Part shown: positions 1-12,995 of the stretch, one piece after another
Layout of the letters: every line of letters starts with the position of its first letter
Position numbering within the stretch: the stretch's first letter is position 1
Source: Allodiplogaster sudhausi
Lineage: Eukaryota; Nematoda; Chromadorea; Rhabditida; Diplogasteridae
DNA length: 64,000 bases
Reading direction: 5' to 3'
NCBI GenBank assembly: GCA_945643635.1
Contig: CALZFC010000081.1
Span: forward strand, 2,501 to 66,500
Position numbers and translations under genes: made by a program
Notes under the pieces: model-generated
The model's input: only the letters and a program-made list of their open reading frames with translations
The model's database searches: none
Told to the model about the DNA's origin: nothing

Positions 1-37
1 AGAGAGTGAGAGAAAGATAGTGAGAGAACGCGCGAAC

Positions 38-350
38 CCAAGAGCAGAGCTGCCCCGTTTGGTCTGCTATTATCGCCGACTTTGTTTAGATGGCGAAAGT
101 TGACAGCGGAGAGGTTCTTCTGAAGGAACTGGACCGTCTTCGGGAAGACCCTCAACATATGTTTTTAACAGTTTTCAACAGCCAGACATTTTCTGTCATT
201 TCTTGACATTCTCTTGTTGCCTAAAACTAATCATTGATTGTCAGATCAAGAGACCTGAGGGACTGCGAGGCGGAGAGGGAGTCGAGAATGATTATGTAAA
301 CATTTGGAGGAACTCGAATGTCGCTTCCAATCGACTGATCTTTCTCTTTC
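38..350 (-). CDS. DUF229 sulfatase-like protein, copy A (partial, cut by left edge)
   Basis: Two exons of a second DUF229 gene lie at the window edge. Exon 38-150 reads HLNKVGDNSRPNGAA and has the same length (113 bp) and the same junctions as the equivalent exon of copy B at 6891-7003. Exon 255-350 reads VPPNVYIIILDSLSASQS, the metal-site strand of sulfatase-like folds, matching KPNVYIILFDSVADTQS in copy B. The 3' part of the gene is outside the window. Its 5' exons should lie between about 350 and 1200, but I could not place them with confidence; a minus-strand stretch near 1000-1100 (PPEFFPCIKSDF) is a weak candidate. DUF229 proteins are alkaline-phosphatase/sulfatase-fold, usually membrane-anchored and expanded in nematodes and insects. 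Substrate unknown. Confidence 0.8.
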
Positions 351-1788
351 CTGTAACGATTACCCTCCAGCCAATCTATTGCTGCTTTAATAAGGCCATT
401 GAAGGATGCGAACTTTTTCTTCATTCCCCTCTTCACCCTCTTCTACTTCCACCACTTGGTAATGCAACCAGGAATAGACAACTTCCTTGCCTCTCGAGCA
501 TTCCGCCTGGAAAATTTATCCCTGTATATACAGAAAGTAAATCTGGCTTGTAATTAGAAGAGCTGCCCTTACCTCAACAATGTCATTTTTAAAAGCGTAT
601 TCTTCGCTAAGATGATGCCACGGTTTCATCAAGATGTTGTAATCTCCATTATGAAGAAGGGCTCTGAAAGGGAGCAAAAAAAGTCAAAATGTTGATAAAG
701 GAAAGGAATAGGCTGCAAAAATATGTATGTAGGTGTGCAAAAGGAAGAAGATTATGTGAAAAGAGAAAGATTCGATGAAGTCTACTCAAAGTCATGGAAG
801 TGAGGAGGGGGGGGGGGGGAGCAGGGACAACCTCACCTGGCCCGGCAGAAGAGTGTCGTGTCATTCGATAATTCAGAGCGGAGTCTGACAATTCCTGCCG
901 AATCCAAGAAAGTGTACGGAGAAAACTCATGGTTGCACGATCTTAAGATAATTGCAGAGACTTTCTGTTTCCCCTCAGATGAAGAAAGAGGAATGCAAGG
1001 GGAAGAAGCTTACAATTCAATTTACTATGGAGTATCTGAAAGCCGTTCTCTGGAAAATCTGATTTAATGCAAGGAAAGAACTCTGGCGGGATAAATATGC
1101 ACTGTCCTACAGTTGAGTGAAAGTTGAATGCAAAACTGGAATCTGGCGTTTCGGTCATAAATCATTTCAGAGCACGAAATTGGGCAGAACTCGAAACATA
1201 AACTCTCTTGAAGTGAACTATAAAATCAAAAGTTCTAGTTTTTATGATCGACAGTGCACAAATGACTCAGTGAGCTTTAGAGATGCATTCTACATGTACT
1301 ACGTACATACATATATATGTATGTATGTACATATATGTATACACGTATGTAAGGGATCAAAATCAAATCAAATCAAATTTATTACGGTAAAACCGTAGAG
1401 AAAATCCGTAGAACATGTGGATATGAGAGAAAGGGGAGAGAAATTCTGAGGGAGAGAGAGAGAAGGAAGCTTAAACGTCGAGAGATCATGTTGACCGAGC
1501 TTACTTTAGCGGATCAAAATCCGGTGACAGAATTTTTCGGAGTTCAGGTGTCCATGGAGAGAGTTCTTGCAAGCGACAATCGCCATCGCCAAGTCTCTCT
1601 CGAACTAAATTTGTAGATATTCAATCAGCTTAACATCTTTGTACTTGGTTATCATCAACTACTGACCGTCTGAAGAAGCAACACTCGTAGAGGAAACAAA
1701 AGAAGGAGGGTCACGGCCCAAATTGGCCAAGAAGAGGTAGAGAGAGACGAATGCAGACAACCAGAGAAGTTCCGGACGAAGGAACATT

Positions 1789-1928
1789 GGCTCTATTCTA
1801 GTGTAGGCGTCCCATCGAATTATAGGCGTCCCATGAAAAATAAAGGCTTCCCATCAGTGAAAAATAAAGGCGTCTCATTGCCATGGGACGTCTATAATTC
1901 GATGGGACGCCTACACTAGAATAGAGCC
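1789..1928. repeat. Short inverted-repeat element (hairpin, MITE-like)
   Basis: The arms begin GGCTCTATTCTAGTGTAGG and end with its reverse complement. Each arm is about 47 bp with one mismatch (GGCGTCC against GGACGTC), around a roughly 45-bp loop that repeats AAAATAAAGGC. No coding capacity. This is the form of a tiny non-autonomous foldback element; a target-site duplication is not clear. Confidence 0.7.
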
Positions 1929-1951
1929 GGAACAACATTCACCCTCTGGGA

Positions 1952-2003
<52 letters not shown>

Positions 2004-2004
2004 T
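1952..2004. repeat. (CT)n microsatellite
   Basis: An almost pure CT dinucleotide run. Similar runs occur at about 3420-3565, 4700-4728, 8945-8977, 13743-13775, 14026-14053, 14295-14334, 22741-22776, 25520-25560, 28390-28425, 33010-33045 and 42102-42153, with GA runs at about 9600-9638, 10550-10880 and 36600-36690. They sit mostly in introns and spacers. Confidence 0.9.
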
Positions 2005-3512
2005 GTGATGTCGAATTGGACTATGAAGCTATGAGACAGAGGTCGTCAGGTCCCTTTCTCTCTGTTCTGCCAGAGAACGAAGAGGCGTGGCCAAGCGTTG
2101 TGAGATGAGATTCTTCGTCCTGCCAAAGACTCATTCTCTTCTTTTTCTCCCCACCCTATTTATGCGCACACTTTTTGCTTTTCTCTATGTCTCTCTCTGT
2201 CCCTCTCAATACCTCTCTGCCTTTCTCTCTCTCTCATTTTCTTTCTCTCATTCTCTGTCTGTCTGTCTGTCCGTCTGTCTGTCTCTCTTTCTCTGCAGCT
2301 CTCCCTCACATCCCGTGCCAACATCTTCGACACTCGAGGTGTTCGGAAACTTGCGCAAGGTTGAACTTGTTAAAAAAAAACATGACGTTGATACGCTCGA
2401 GGGGACTGGGATACATTGTTGACAGTAAAAAGTTCGTTGACAGAAACAAGGGCTTAAGACCGAGAGAGCATGACAGAATAATATGGTACACAGCAATTGA
2501 AAAGTCAAAACGTCTGGAAGGAAAGAGCTTCGGCCAACTTCTCACTCTCTCTTACTCCTTGTTTACAAATATGTACGCTTGAAGAGAACAACGATGGCCA
2601 GCAAGTGGAGAAGAGACTCACCATAAATAGACAATGTTGTGAGGAGGGGCACCGAAGAGAGAGCGAACAGGAGAGAGTTAGTGAACGGGCGAGACAGGGA
2701 AAGATACAGAGAGAGGAAAGAGAGAGAGAGAGAGAGAGAGGGAGAAGAGAGAGAGAGAGAGAAGAGAGAACGAGAAAAGAAGATTCCTCTTGCATGGCAT
2801 TCAGTGCCACTGACTTGGGTCTGGACTACACCCGCCTTATTCAATTCAAACCTCTGACCTAAACTTCTAAACTTTTAACGCGTTGTGCAGAAACAGAAAT
2901 GCAGAAAAGTATTTTCTTTATGCCATCTTCTCTATCTGATTCGCTGAATCTTTGCCCCTTTCTTCTTTTTTGATACCGGTAGAAGGGCTTGATTACAAAG
3001 GTTGATAATAATTTGAAGATGTGATCTGGGTATGAAAAAGCGGACAGAGAAAGGGAAAATGTTGATGGTGCAATTGCAGACAATGATCGGGGGTCCTATT
3101 CACAACAAAAGAAGCAGGGGGAGAGAGACACAGAGAGAGAGAAAAACAGAGAGAGACCGAGACAGAGAGAGACAGAGAGAGAGAGAAACAGAGAGAGACC
3201 GAGACAGAGAGAGACACAGAGAGAGAGAAACAGAGAGAGACCGAGACAGAGAGAGACAAAGAGTCCAAAAAGGCGGTTGACTTTTTATTTGGATCGAGAC
3301 GTCCGCGGCAACCTCCTCTTCATTCTTTACTCGTAAAATGGAATCTCCTCCCTCAAGTTCTCTAAACCAATCCTTTCTCTCCGTCGGGTTCTCTCTCTTT
3401 TTCTCTCTCGCTCACACACACTCTCTCTCCCTCTCTCTCTCTCTCACTTTCTCTCATTCACTCACACACTCTCTCCCTCTTACTTCCTCTCTCTATCTTT
3501 CTCTCTCCCACC

Positions 3513-3568
<56 letters not shown>

Positions 3569-4701
3569 GCTTTCTCTCGTTCCCGGCTACTTCTTACTGC
3601 AGTAAAACTGTCTGACGAGTCAGTTCAGACCACTCACCAGAACACACTCGTACATAATTTTATGTGAATATACTTCTCATTGCATGTTTTACAAAACATT
3701 TTAAAATAAAGTCGAAGAAAAGGATCAGAACTCATGATCAATGTAAATAGCAATAGCCACGCTATAAGTGACTATTAATATGCAAGAATTAGAACAAAGG
3801 GAAGCTACAGGGAATAGAACGAGTAATGCCGAAGGAAAGAAAAAAGAAATATCAGCGGTTCTTCAGCGCATTGGAAATTATTAAAGTAGAAGAGAAGAGA
3901 GTGAGATAATAGAGAGAAAGACAGAGACGGAAAGCAAACAAAGAGTTCTGGAGGCAAGCATCAATTAGCCAAACTTTTCGGGGAGGGGGATGTTAATTCC
4001 AAGAATTGTAAGAAGAATCGACAATTTATAAAACGGCTAATTGAAGGAGATATGAGCACAGGCTGTGATTCTTTGTTGAAACAGAAGCATTCTGTGGCTG
4101 AGAAGTCAGGGAAGATGACCCTCTTAGGGAAAGACGGAGCTGCGTTGTAGTATTAATGAAGTGGCAAACGGGTTGTTATTAACTTATCAGAAACCGCAAC
4201 AAAAATAGCCCGCAATTTTCTCCCAGGCGCAATGGGCGTGAACACCAAAAAAGGCCACCCGAACAGGAGCAAGCGGATGAGGCTAATGCTATAGGTTAAT
4301 AAATGTTGGCGTGCAATAGATACAAATACAAATCTGCATGTATACTAGCGTATACTTCTACCCATGGCACTTTTGGATTTGTGAATGCGAAATAAACTCT
4401 TGAATGGAGGTAAAATGTAAAAAGGCACAATGGGAAAGGGAAAGATATGAAAAAAGAATGCACCGGGAAAGTGTCGCGAGAATTCAGCACTGGTTATGCC
4501 AGAAACAGGAACTTTAAATGACTAAAATCAGTGGTCGAGATTTCGACAGTAGCACAGCGGCTTTTGCGGAGCACGAGTGATACAATCTGCAGAGAGACCG
4601 TATGCATTCAGACGGTTGAAGAAGGGAGAGGCCAGAGAAAGAGACGGCGATGACTCAGACACATCTGCTGTAGATGAACGCACCATTGCCTGCAACCAAT
4701 T

Positions 4702-4732
<31 letters not shown>

Positions 4733-5008
4733 GCCTCTCTCGCTGTTTCTGTCTTTCGTTTCCCACAGCATTTGTGTGTCCCAGGACAATTACATATGTA
4801 GATAAAATACATACATATGTATGTATGTAGAACGAAAAATCGGTCGTTTCGATTGTTCTCTTCAAGTTGACGTGCAATAATTACTTGCTCTATGTACATA
4901 CATCCTAGCTTCTATGTACTTTTCGCCTGCTATTTCATTTAGGGTTCTCTTTCTGAACTTGTTGACCATTATAGCCAAGTAGACAATCATGTTGAAACAA
5001 TAATATTC

Positions 5009-8000
5009 TTAATTAACCTCAAATTTCCCGCCTCCAGGCTGGACGGTGAGGGTAATCTTGTATAGAAGGGTCTTCTCAACGGGAACAAATGCTTCCACCA
5101 GTGGATTCTGGAACAGATTCATACATTTATTGTTATGGAATTTCTTTAGCATCCCAAACAGGAAAAAAATGCTGACCGCAGAGAGAAGGAGAGTAGAGCA
5201 TTTCTCAGTCAAATCGAACTTCTCGAGCTCTTCATTCATCATTCCCAACACGAACTCGCCCAGCAATGTTTCGATGAACGAGTCACTGCAATCCATTTCC
5301 ACCGTCTCCCCAATTACCAATAGGAAGAGAAGAGTCTTTGTGTCAGTAAAGTTGTCAGCACAATACACTAGAATATTTTCTTGATTAATTTTCTACGTAT
5401 GCAACACTGCCACACCTTTTTGTTAATATGAAAATTTTGACGAGAACTACAAACTTGATGGTTGTCATAGAAAAGTGACAAGGGCAGTAGTCGAAGGGAA
5501 TCGGCAAGGATTTGCAGTTGCGAGGAAGATTGGGATTGAGTTCTCGAAGGATGGAAGAGCCTTCGGAGGGTGCTGGGACTTGCACGAAGGAACGGTCGGA
5601 GAAGCTGGACAGGGGCTGCATCTCAAACACAACTCTCTATTACTACACAAGTATTTTGAAATGAACACTGAAATGCACATTCTGTCAAATCTTCCCATAA
5701 TAGAAAAATATGTTTAAATGAATGTTTTGAAGAAGAAGAACCTCTGCAATGTCGACGAAGGTTGCGTACAAGTCGTACATGGTGAGAAGTTGGCGGGAGT
5801 TTTTCTGGAGAATGGGAGAGAGAGAAGAGCGGAGAGAGCGAGGGACGACGAGATGAAGCATCGGGTTGTTCACTTCGTGCCGCCCCAGTCGGCTTTCTCG
5901 CTGCTGAACAACTCTCGACTTCATCAGCATTCAGTATTGTTATGTGCGTACAAAATTGCTATTGATGGCAAAACAGCTACCTTCCCGAAGCGTAGGCCGT
6001 GGTCGCCCATGAAAAAGACGAATGAATTGTCCAGCTGTAACAACACTTATTATATATGGCCTTTAAAAAATTATAGTAATCGAGGTCAACCTCAGCAAAG
6101 TTGTCATTGAAGAAGCCGTGGACATAAGGATCCGCATGGAAGATGCGATTGGGGTCGTCGTGTGAAAGATAAGACATCCACACAAGGCCGAACTTGCCGT
6201 CATCTTAATCACTTTGATAGATCAACTGAAAGAAGCAGTGAAAAACCTGGATAAGCAGAGAAGAACTGGCGGAGATAGTTGAGCAGAAGTGATGGTGTTC
6301 CATGCAATTCTGCTCACTCATTGTCTCCGCGAGCAGCTGGTCTTCTTTTGAGAAGAAGCGTAATTGAAATGGCCTGACGATTTTTATTTACATTTTTTTA
6401 ATATAAAAAAAAATACATGAAAAAAATCGAAAGAAGAGTGACTCGAAGCAATCATTAAAAGTCTTGCGAATCCGACTTGCCTCATGTAGTGAGTTGCTGG
6501 CTGCTGCTGGAATCCAGTGCAATTCGGCCAGTTGAACACGCCTCTGGCCCAGTCTTCTGCCATGAGAGTACGGTAGCCCATATCAGCGAAGCGCGATAAC
6601 AGAAATCCTTCTTAAATACATTCTTGCTTTAATGCGGATATCAAAAGGAATGTTGATGCCTTAAAATAAATGTGAAAACAAAATAAGAAAACAAGGGGCA
6701 CCAATTCCATCAAGGGGCTCTTTGCATGATTCTTCATATGGCCACTGCGACTTCAGAGATGGTAAACCGAAAATGCTCTTGTCAACTGAATACGCCCGAC
6801 GGCCTTCAAATAGATCTGTCTTTCTCTCTATCACGCACTCTTTCTCTCCTTTGTTCCTCTCCTTTCCCTTTCTCTTTCGTTCTCTCTCACCAAGAAGGAA
6901 GGCAGCTCCATTCGGTCTGCTGTTATCGCCGACTTTGTTCAGATGGCGGAAACGAATTGCCCCAAGCTGTTTCTCAAGAAACTCAACAGTCTTCGGAAAC
7001 GAGCTGGAAAATAGAGCTGTTAATAGTTTAATGTTTATCACTGAATTGAAGGAATTCTGACCGTATACTTTGTGTGTCGGCAACAGAATCAAAAAGAATA
7101 ATGTAGACATTTGGTTTCCATCGTGCTTGAGGCGTTGGAATCTTTTCATCAGACGAGCTCTGATTCCTCAAATTTCGAAGCTAAAAATTTACTTACAATA
7201 TTTTACAATTAAAAAGTGAATAAAAAGTAGGTACCTTGGGGCGGAATCTCGCGGAACTGGAACAACTTGCGTATGGAGAAAGTTGTAAGTGAATGAAGAC
7301 GAAGGAGGCAGAACACATCGAGATTCAACGATATCACAAGAGAAAGAAAAGGGAAGAGAGTGCCAGACGGAAGGAGAAAGCGTCAAGTCCGACGCCCCTT
7401 CTAGACATCTGCCGTGCAAAGAACACTTCTTATTCGTCTTATTCATTTTCACTAAAACATTATGTACATAGATGCAGAAAGACAACATCTCCATCGTTCT
7501 ACATACATATGTACATATGCGTACATATTTATTCGGTTTTAGTCCTTTCACAACAGAAATACAATATACTACCTTCCTTCACAGTAAAGACCCTCGGGAA
7601 CGGAGTCAGTTCGAACTTGCAAAAGTCCACTTGGATCGAGTTGCGTGTACGGCTTGAAGGAACGATTACAGCGCCTTGGCAAGAGACGAACGGGATTGCA
7701 TTGGAGACTTCGAAGAAAAATAGAGAAAGAGAGAAGGAGCGAGAGAGAGAAAGAGAGAGAGAAACAGAGAGAGCGAAGAAAATGAAAGGTTATAAAAACA
7801 AGGGAGCAATGTGGAAAGAAACTCTTCACAAAATTACAAAAGACCAAGATCTAACAATAAGGTTTTGCTCCTTCTTTCATAATAAAAGCGGAAGTGCTAA
7901 ACCACACGTTTCCACAATCTCCGAAAGTGAGGAGCAATTGATGCTAACTCAAAGCTCAAAAAAGAATTTAGAAAAAAAAAACTAACTCAAGCGGGTTGAA

Positions 8001-8417
8001 TGAAGGGTGGACAATGGAACGAATCTCATCATCCCATTCATCCAAATCACCAAGCGGGCAGTCATCAAAGATGGATTGATAGGAAGGAGCAGAAGAGGTC
8101 TCCAGTCTCGAAGGACGGAAAGAGGAAGGCGCCGTTTGGTCAAACAATTCATCTATATGCAAACTATTAGATTACTTACAATTCAACGATAAAGGTATAA
8201 ATAAAAGAAGGGGGAAGGCGACCATAATGATAAAAAAGAAAAATATGTCACCCGAATGGAAGGAGGCATTCTGTGTAGGTAGAAGAGGGAAGACAGCAGA
8301 GAAAGAACAGGAATATTCCTCTTTGCAAGGTCCGAAGACGTCGGAGTAGAAGAGAATGATGAGTAGATAGAGAAGAGCAGCGCCGGCAAGCACGTACAAG
8401 CAGAGAGGACTCGTCAT
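5009..8417 (-). CDS. DUF229 sulfatase-like membrane protein, copy B (about 15 exons, one frameshift)
   Basis: I reconstruct 15 exons: 8252-8417, 7987-8152, 7573-7707, 7235-7265, 7062-7180, 6891-7003, 6702-6785, 6481-6610, 6247-6373, 6091-6203, 5981-6034, 5742-5903, 5451-5621, 5177-5305, 5009-5107. Phases agree at every junction I checked except one. Exon 1 encodes a signal anchor (LYVLAGAALLYLLIILFYS), so this is probably a type II membrane protein with an extracellular or lumenal enzyme-like domain. Family motifs in order: CNPVRLLPRRC, KPNVYIILFDSV, HLNKVGDN, MAEDWARGVFNWPNCTGF, GLVWMSYLSHDDPN, FFMGDHGLRFG, TMYDLYATFVDI, IPFDYCPC. The start chosen is MTSPLCLY; an in-frame ATG 33 bp upstream is possible. 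Exon 6247-6373 enters in one frame (RPFQLRFF) but must leave in another (LLNYLRQFFSAYP), so one base is missing around 6290-6310: either a pseudogene or an assembly indel. The intron after MAEDW...HYMR starts with GC. Confidence 0.85.
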
Positions 8418-8938
8418 CTCCCGGCCATTCCCCCTTCGAGTGGCCAACACTGCAACAGTGATTTCCCCTCTCTTCAGCCATTCCCCAGATCATCTCCATC
8501 TCTTTCTCTTCTCTCTATCTCCCTCTTTCTCTCTCTCTCTCGCTCCGGCATATTCACAGTCGTAGTGATAAATTTTGCAGCTCAGGCATTTTCTGGGAGC
8601 TTCTCAGGACTTGAGGCACATGGTCGGGGGCGTAAACAATGGGTTGGAGAGGGCAGGCGAATGACAAGAGTGAATGTGGGAAGAGGACAGGAAACCTCTT
8701 CCGACTAATCACCCAGGCTGGCTTGTCTCATTCACATGATCATTACTAAAAAACAGGATATATGTATGCATGTACAATTCGCAATGAAGGAAGCCAGGAA
8801 GATAAAGCACACTTTCTTCCTTCTGCATGTCCTTACATACACTGGCATTACATCATATCCATGCAAATATCTTGCATTTTGCAAATTAATAAAGATATCT
8901 GAAAGGAGAAGAGCAACTGAATGGGTGGGCTCTTCCCG

Positions 8939-8980
<42 letters not shown>

Positions 8981-9590
8981 CTTATCTCACGAGAAAAACG
9001 ACTTCCAAATTGATTGATCGAATGGAAGCGCCGCTAGCCAAAGACCCGCAACGGGTTTTTCGACCTTCAACTCGTTCGAAGAAAACTAGGAAAGGAAGTC
9101 ATTGTCTAAGGAAGAGAGAATTGGAGAGGAAGAGAACGAAGGAACGACAAAGAAGAGATATTCACCATTGAGAGAAAGAGAGACAAAACAACAACTAGCA
9201 GGGAATCCAGTGCAAGAGAAGCTGAGTGACATGGGAATTGAGAATCCAGTGCAAGAGAAGCTGAGTGACATGAGAATTGAGAAGAGTGAGAGAGTGAGGG
9301 AGAGAGTGGGAAAGAGAGCGAGAGGGAGAGAGGGAGCGAGAGAGAGTGTGAAACAGAGAGAGTGAGAGGGAGAGGAATAGGAGAGCGGTCAGTGATATTG
9401 TTTGCAGAAAAGACATTGGGAGTAGATTGAGATCGAGAAGGCTACTCAGAGAGTAGGGAATTATCACTGAAGAAAAGAGATACGTAGCATGTTTATTTGT
9501 TTGCTTATTTCTCGCATGCAAAGCTGATGTTGGAATATGAATGCACAAATTAAAAGCGTTAGTGTAACTGCAAGTTTAGAACGAATGAGT

Positions 9591-9639
<49 letters not shown>

Positions 9640-10700
9640 TTTAGGATTGGAGCATGCTTCTCATTGGCCGAGTCGTCCATTCCCAGAAATGCTGCAAAGG
9701 TGGAGGAGGAACTGCTACAGGGGTGGGTTATTTAATAGAAAAAAGAGTGGGAATATAAGAGCAACATAGGTTTCCAAATACATACATAAATATTTAGTTA
9801 TTTAAATGCATAGGTAAAGTATACGATAACGACGTTATAAAGAGGAAGAAATGTACATGGAAATGTTGGTGAGAGATGATTTGGATTGGTCGGACTGCGA
9901 GTGCTCGTCCAGAAAGGGTCATCATGTTAGCATTCAAGGGAAAGTACTGAAAAAAGTTGAGAGATTGCCATTAAAGGGCATGTTGGATCAAGAAGGACTT
10001 TGGAGTCAAGGACATGGGGAGATGGAAGACAAAAGGAGAGGACAGAAAGGGTGAGAGAGAGAAGGAGTGAGCAAGTGGAGAGACAGAATGAGAAATTAAG
10101 AGACAGAGAGAAAGATAGAGAGAGAAAGAGACAGAGAGATAGAGAGAGAGAGAGAGATAAAAAGCACGAATCTTTCATCTTGCGCTTTCAACCTCGAAGT
10201 CTTACAAATCTCTTCCTTTCTTCCCACACTTGTTCTGCAAACTTCCCAAATGGCCTAATCGAACAAGTGGAATAGCAGAAAGCGTACAGATTGGATTAGA
10301 GTGACCATCGACGATGAATATATGTACAAGCGAGCATGCAATGGCAAACCTAAGGTTTGTGATTACAGAAAACGAGGCATCGGCTGAAGATGAACTTGAG
10401 TAGTTCGGCCGCTAATCCATCCTATTTTTGATTTATAACTTCACACGCCTTCCCTCGGGTGTCAATTCTTTTGCATTCTCGATTTTCACTTTTTTTTTCT
10501 TTTGGAAACAGTAAAAGTGTCGAGAGGAGAGGAGAAAAAGAAGGAAGGAGAGGGAGAGAGAGAGAGAGAGAGCGAGGGAGGGAGATAGAGATAGAGAATG
10601 AGAATGGGAGAGAAAGGGAGAGAGAGAAAGGGAGCGAAAAGGAGTAAGAGATAGAGTGAGAGAGAGAGAGAGAGAAAGGGAGGGAGAGGAGAGAGAATGG

Positions 10701-10734
<34 letters not shown>

Positions 10735-10852
10735 GAGAAAAATGAAGAAAGGGAGAGAGATAAAGAGATAGAGTGATGAGAGAGAATGAGAGAAAGGGAA
10801 AGAGAGAGAGAAAGAGATAGTGATGTGAGAGAGAGTGATTTTTGTGTGTGTG

Positions 10853-10888
<36 letters not shown>

Positions 10889-11408
10889 TGAGAGATACAG
10901 TGTCAGCCAGAAGTTTTCAGCCAAAGGCATTTCTCAGCCCGAATGGTAGTCCCGCTGAGAAACTAGGGCTCTCACCTGTAGGAATCTGCGATTGAACCAC
11001 TAACATCCCTCTTTACCATTCTTAATGCACCTATAACACGCAAATCCTTCGCTTTCTCCTTTTCTAGCACCGGCAGTGACCTTCCTTAGTACAACTGTCT
11101 GCTATTCCCATCTTATTCTGAGATGTCCTGCCCCCGTCCGCTTGCAGTCCTCCTTTACCTGTTGCTCTGGCCATGTGCTGCCTCGGTAAGAGATCGCCTC
11201 AGTGTTCCACCTTCCTTTTCACGCAGCAAAGCTGACCCAGCCAGTGCAGAGTGTGGCTGGCCAATTCATGGAGGGTTCTGAGAGGGCTCAGACTGCTCTT
11301 TGTCTCTTCTTCTGCTCATGGCAATCAATTTTATTTACAGTCAATACAGAGTGTGGACTAGAAGAGTCAGTAGCAATGAGTTGTGAAGAGGGAAGCGAGG
11401 AGGGGCTG
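8418..11408. other. Intergenic spacer, repeat-rich
   Basis: I see no supported gene. The region holds CT runs near 8945, GA runs at 9290-9380, 9600-9638 and 10030-10160, and a long impure GA tract at 10530-10890. A 42-bp near-perfect direct repeat occurs at about 9200-9283 (GAATCCAGTGCAAGAGAAGC twice). Open frames here are low-complexity readings of the GA/CT tracts. Confidence 0.6.
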
Positions 11409-12995
11409 CTAGGAATGCACAACTACGGTATCCTCGTGGTAGATGAAGACACGAGTCAGGGCAGGGCAGTAGACCGTCGTCTTGTCAGACATCATCAGCT
11501 TAATTAATACTTGGACCTTATTAGGTTCTAATAATATTTAGTGTTAAATGTATTTCGTGCACGGAAAAATGCCAATATTATCTAGATCAGTAGAGAAAAA
11601 AAAATTCTGCATGCAAAAGAAACCATAAAACATCAAGAAATCTAAAGCATGTTAGTTGCAAAGTAGGTAGTTATTTGAAATTTCGCTTTTGTTGTTAGTG
11701 GTGCAGAAGCGCTTTCCAAGTGCTTGAGGGTGTGCATGGAAAGAATGCTAACGGCAATATGCTCGTTGACAGCAGAAGCGGGGGGCGAGAAGAGAGTGAA
11801 GAGACGGTCGGGGAGAGTCTCTCCAGCCACGGGCCTGCTACCATTCTATTTATCCAAAACAGCTACAATCTTTAAGATACTAACGGTTCCTCCTTCGGCT
11901 GACTCTTTCCACGAAGCTTCACTCGCCCCGTAGCGATAACGCGGCACTCCCTCCCATGGGCGTGGACCTCAACAATTCCCATTTCATTTCCAGAATTCAA
12001 TCGCTCGTAAAATTCAGAATCTCTGACCTCGACGTCGTTGGAGTGAAGGAGCAGAGGAGTACTGCCAGTGAAGGCGACCTTGGTGAAGACGACGCGAGTG
12101 GCAAGGAGCAGGGGAATCCAGCCACGCTTCGCCTTCACTCCATCCAATCACACTCAATACTTCTTTGGAAAAGGGGACAAATAACCTGATAAATGTCAAG
12201 GGCGCCACTGGCCGGCTCCGCGGTTTCTCCGATCTGCCAGATAGAAACGGTCCCACACGACAAGACCTCAAATGGCTCAAGACAGACATAAGTCGACCAA
12301 GGGCTCCAAGCCTCGCCTCCTCGCTGTCCTTCGTTATCTTCTCTTGGATCGACGAAAGAGAAGCCACAAGCTGCTTCATATGGTCAGTAGAAAGCTAAGA
12401 ATGCACGAGTAGCGACCACGCGTGGGGTTCCAAGTTAAGTCGAATGATGAGTGAACAAAAACACATTTTACACTGGGCATTCGTTAGCATAAAGTACACA
12501 GAGCGGCAATATATGCAAATAGCTGATCATTAGTTGATGCAGAGTGAAAAGAAGCAATGGAGAGAGAGCATTGGTTTGGCTTCCAACTAAAAATTGTTAG
12601 TGTGACAGAGGAACGCAAGCTTGAAATGGTGCTCGCGGCGGCCCCAGTCCACTGCGCCTGCGTAGGAAGTCGAAGAGGAAGAGTCTCCAGCACTCGCAGA
12701 AGTGGATGTTGTAGAGGGTGGTCCGTCCACTGAACACTTGCTTCTTCTATTTACACTATTTCACGCTCTTTGTAAAAGAATTAATCTCGTAAGCTGTCTA
12801 TTCGCAGAAGTTAACCTTTCCTGTTAAAACAGGGAACACATATGGCCTACCTTCCTGAGCGAAACACTGCAAGTTCGGAGCAGATGCGGAAACGGCCATG
12901 GGAGATACCTTCTTAGTGTTGTCTTCGCTGGACTTGCTGGCAATCGGAGAGCCCATACGCGCTGCCTCCGAGCCGTTAACCAGGCCCTTGCTCAT
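11409..12995 (-). CDS. Unassigned multi-exon gene
   Basis: Several minus-strand blocks look coding. The proposed first exon (about 12851-12995) starts MSKGLVNGSEAARMGSP and ends with a good donor in phase 1. The next block (about 12600-12743) joins in frame (VDGPPSTTSTSASAGDSS, then GAVDWGRREHHFKL). A helical block at about 12200-12390 reads MKQLVASLSSIQEKITKD. Block 11872-12147 has one long open frame (VFTKVAFTGSTPLLL, VEVRDSEFYERLNSG). Then comes AGETLPDRLFTLFSPPASA at about 11690-11825, and a last exon ends FIYHEDTVVVHS at 11409. Exon boundaries inside the gene are not certain; the junction near 12606 may use a GC donor. I do not recognise the family and assign no function. Confidence 0.45.

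Larger units (their letters stand above)
351..5008. other. Spacer with no confidently called gene
   Basis: This stretch holds CT/GA microsatellites, ATGT/ACAT tetranucleotide runs near 1300-1350 and 4800-4830, and one small inverted repeat. Upstream exons of DUF229 copy A are expected in the first kilobase but are not resolved. Longer open frames at 2087-2860 and 3030-3670 are translations of (CT)n or (GA)n and give only Ser/Leu or Arg/Glu repeats, so they are not called as genes. Confidence 0.6.

Noticed and set aside
2087..3670. Overlapping open frames of 80-135 codons on both strands
   Set aside because: They are translations of CT/GA microsatellites (Ser-Leu or Arg-Glu repeats) with no domain, splice or codon-bias support.
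10433..10930. 165-codon minus-strand frame
   Set aside because: It is almost wholly Leu/Ser from a long GA tract read on the other strand; repeats of two bases stay open in all frames.
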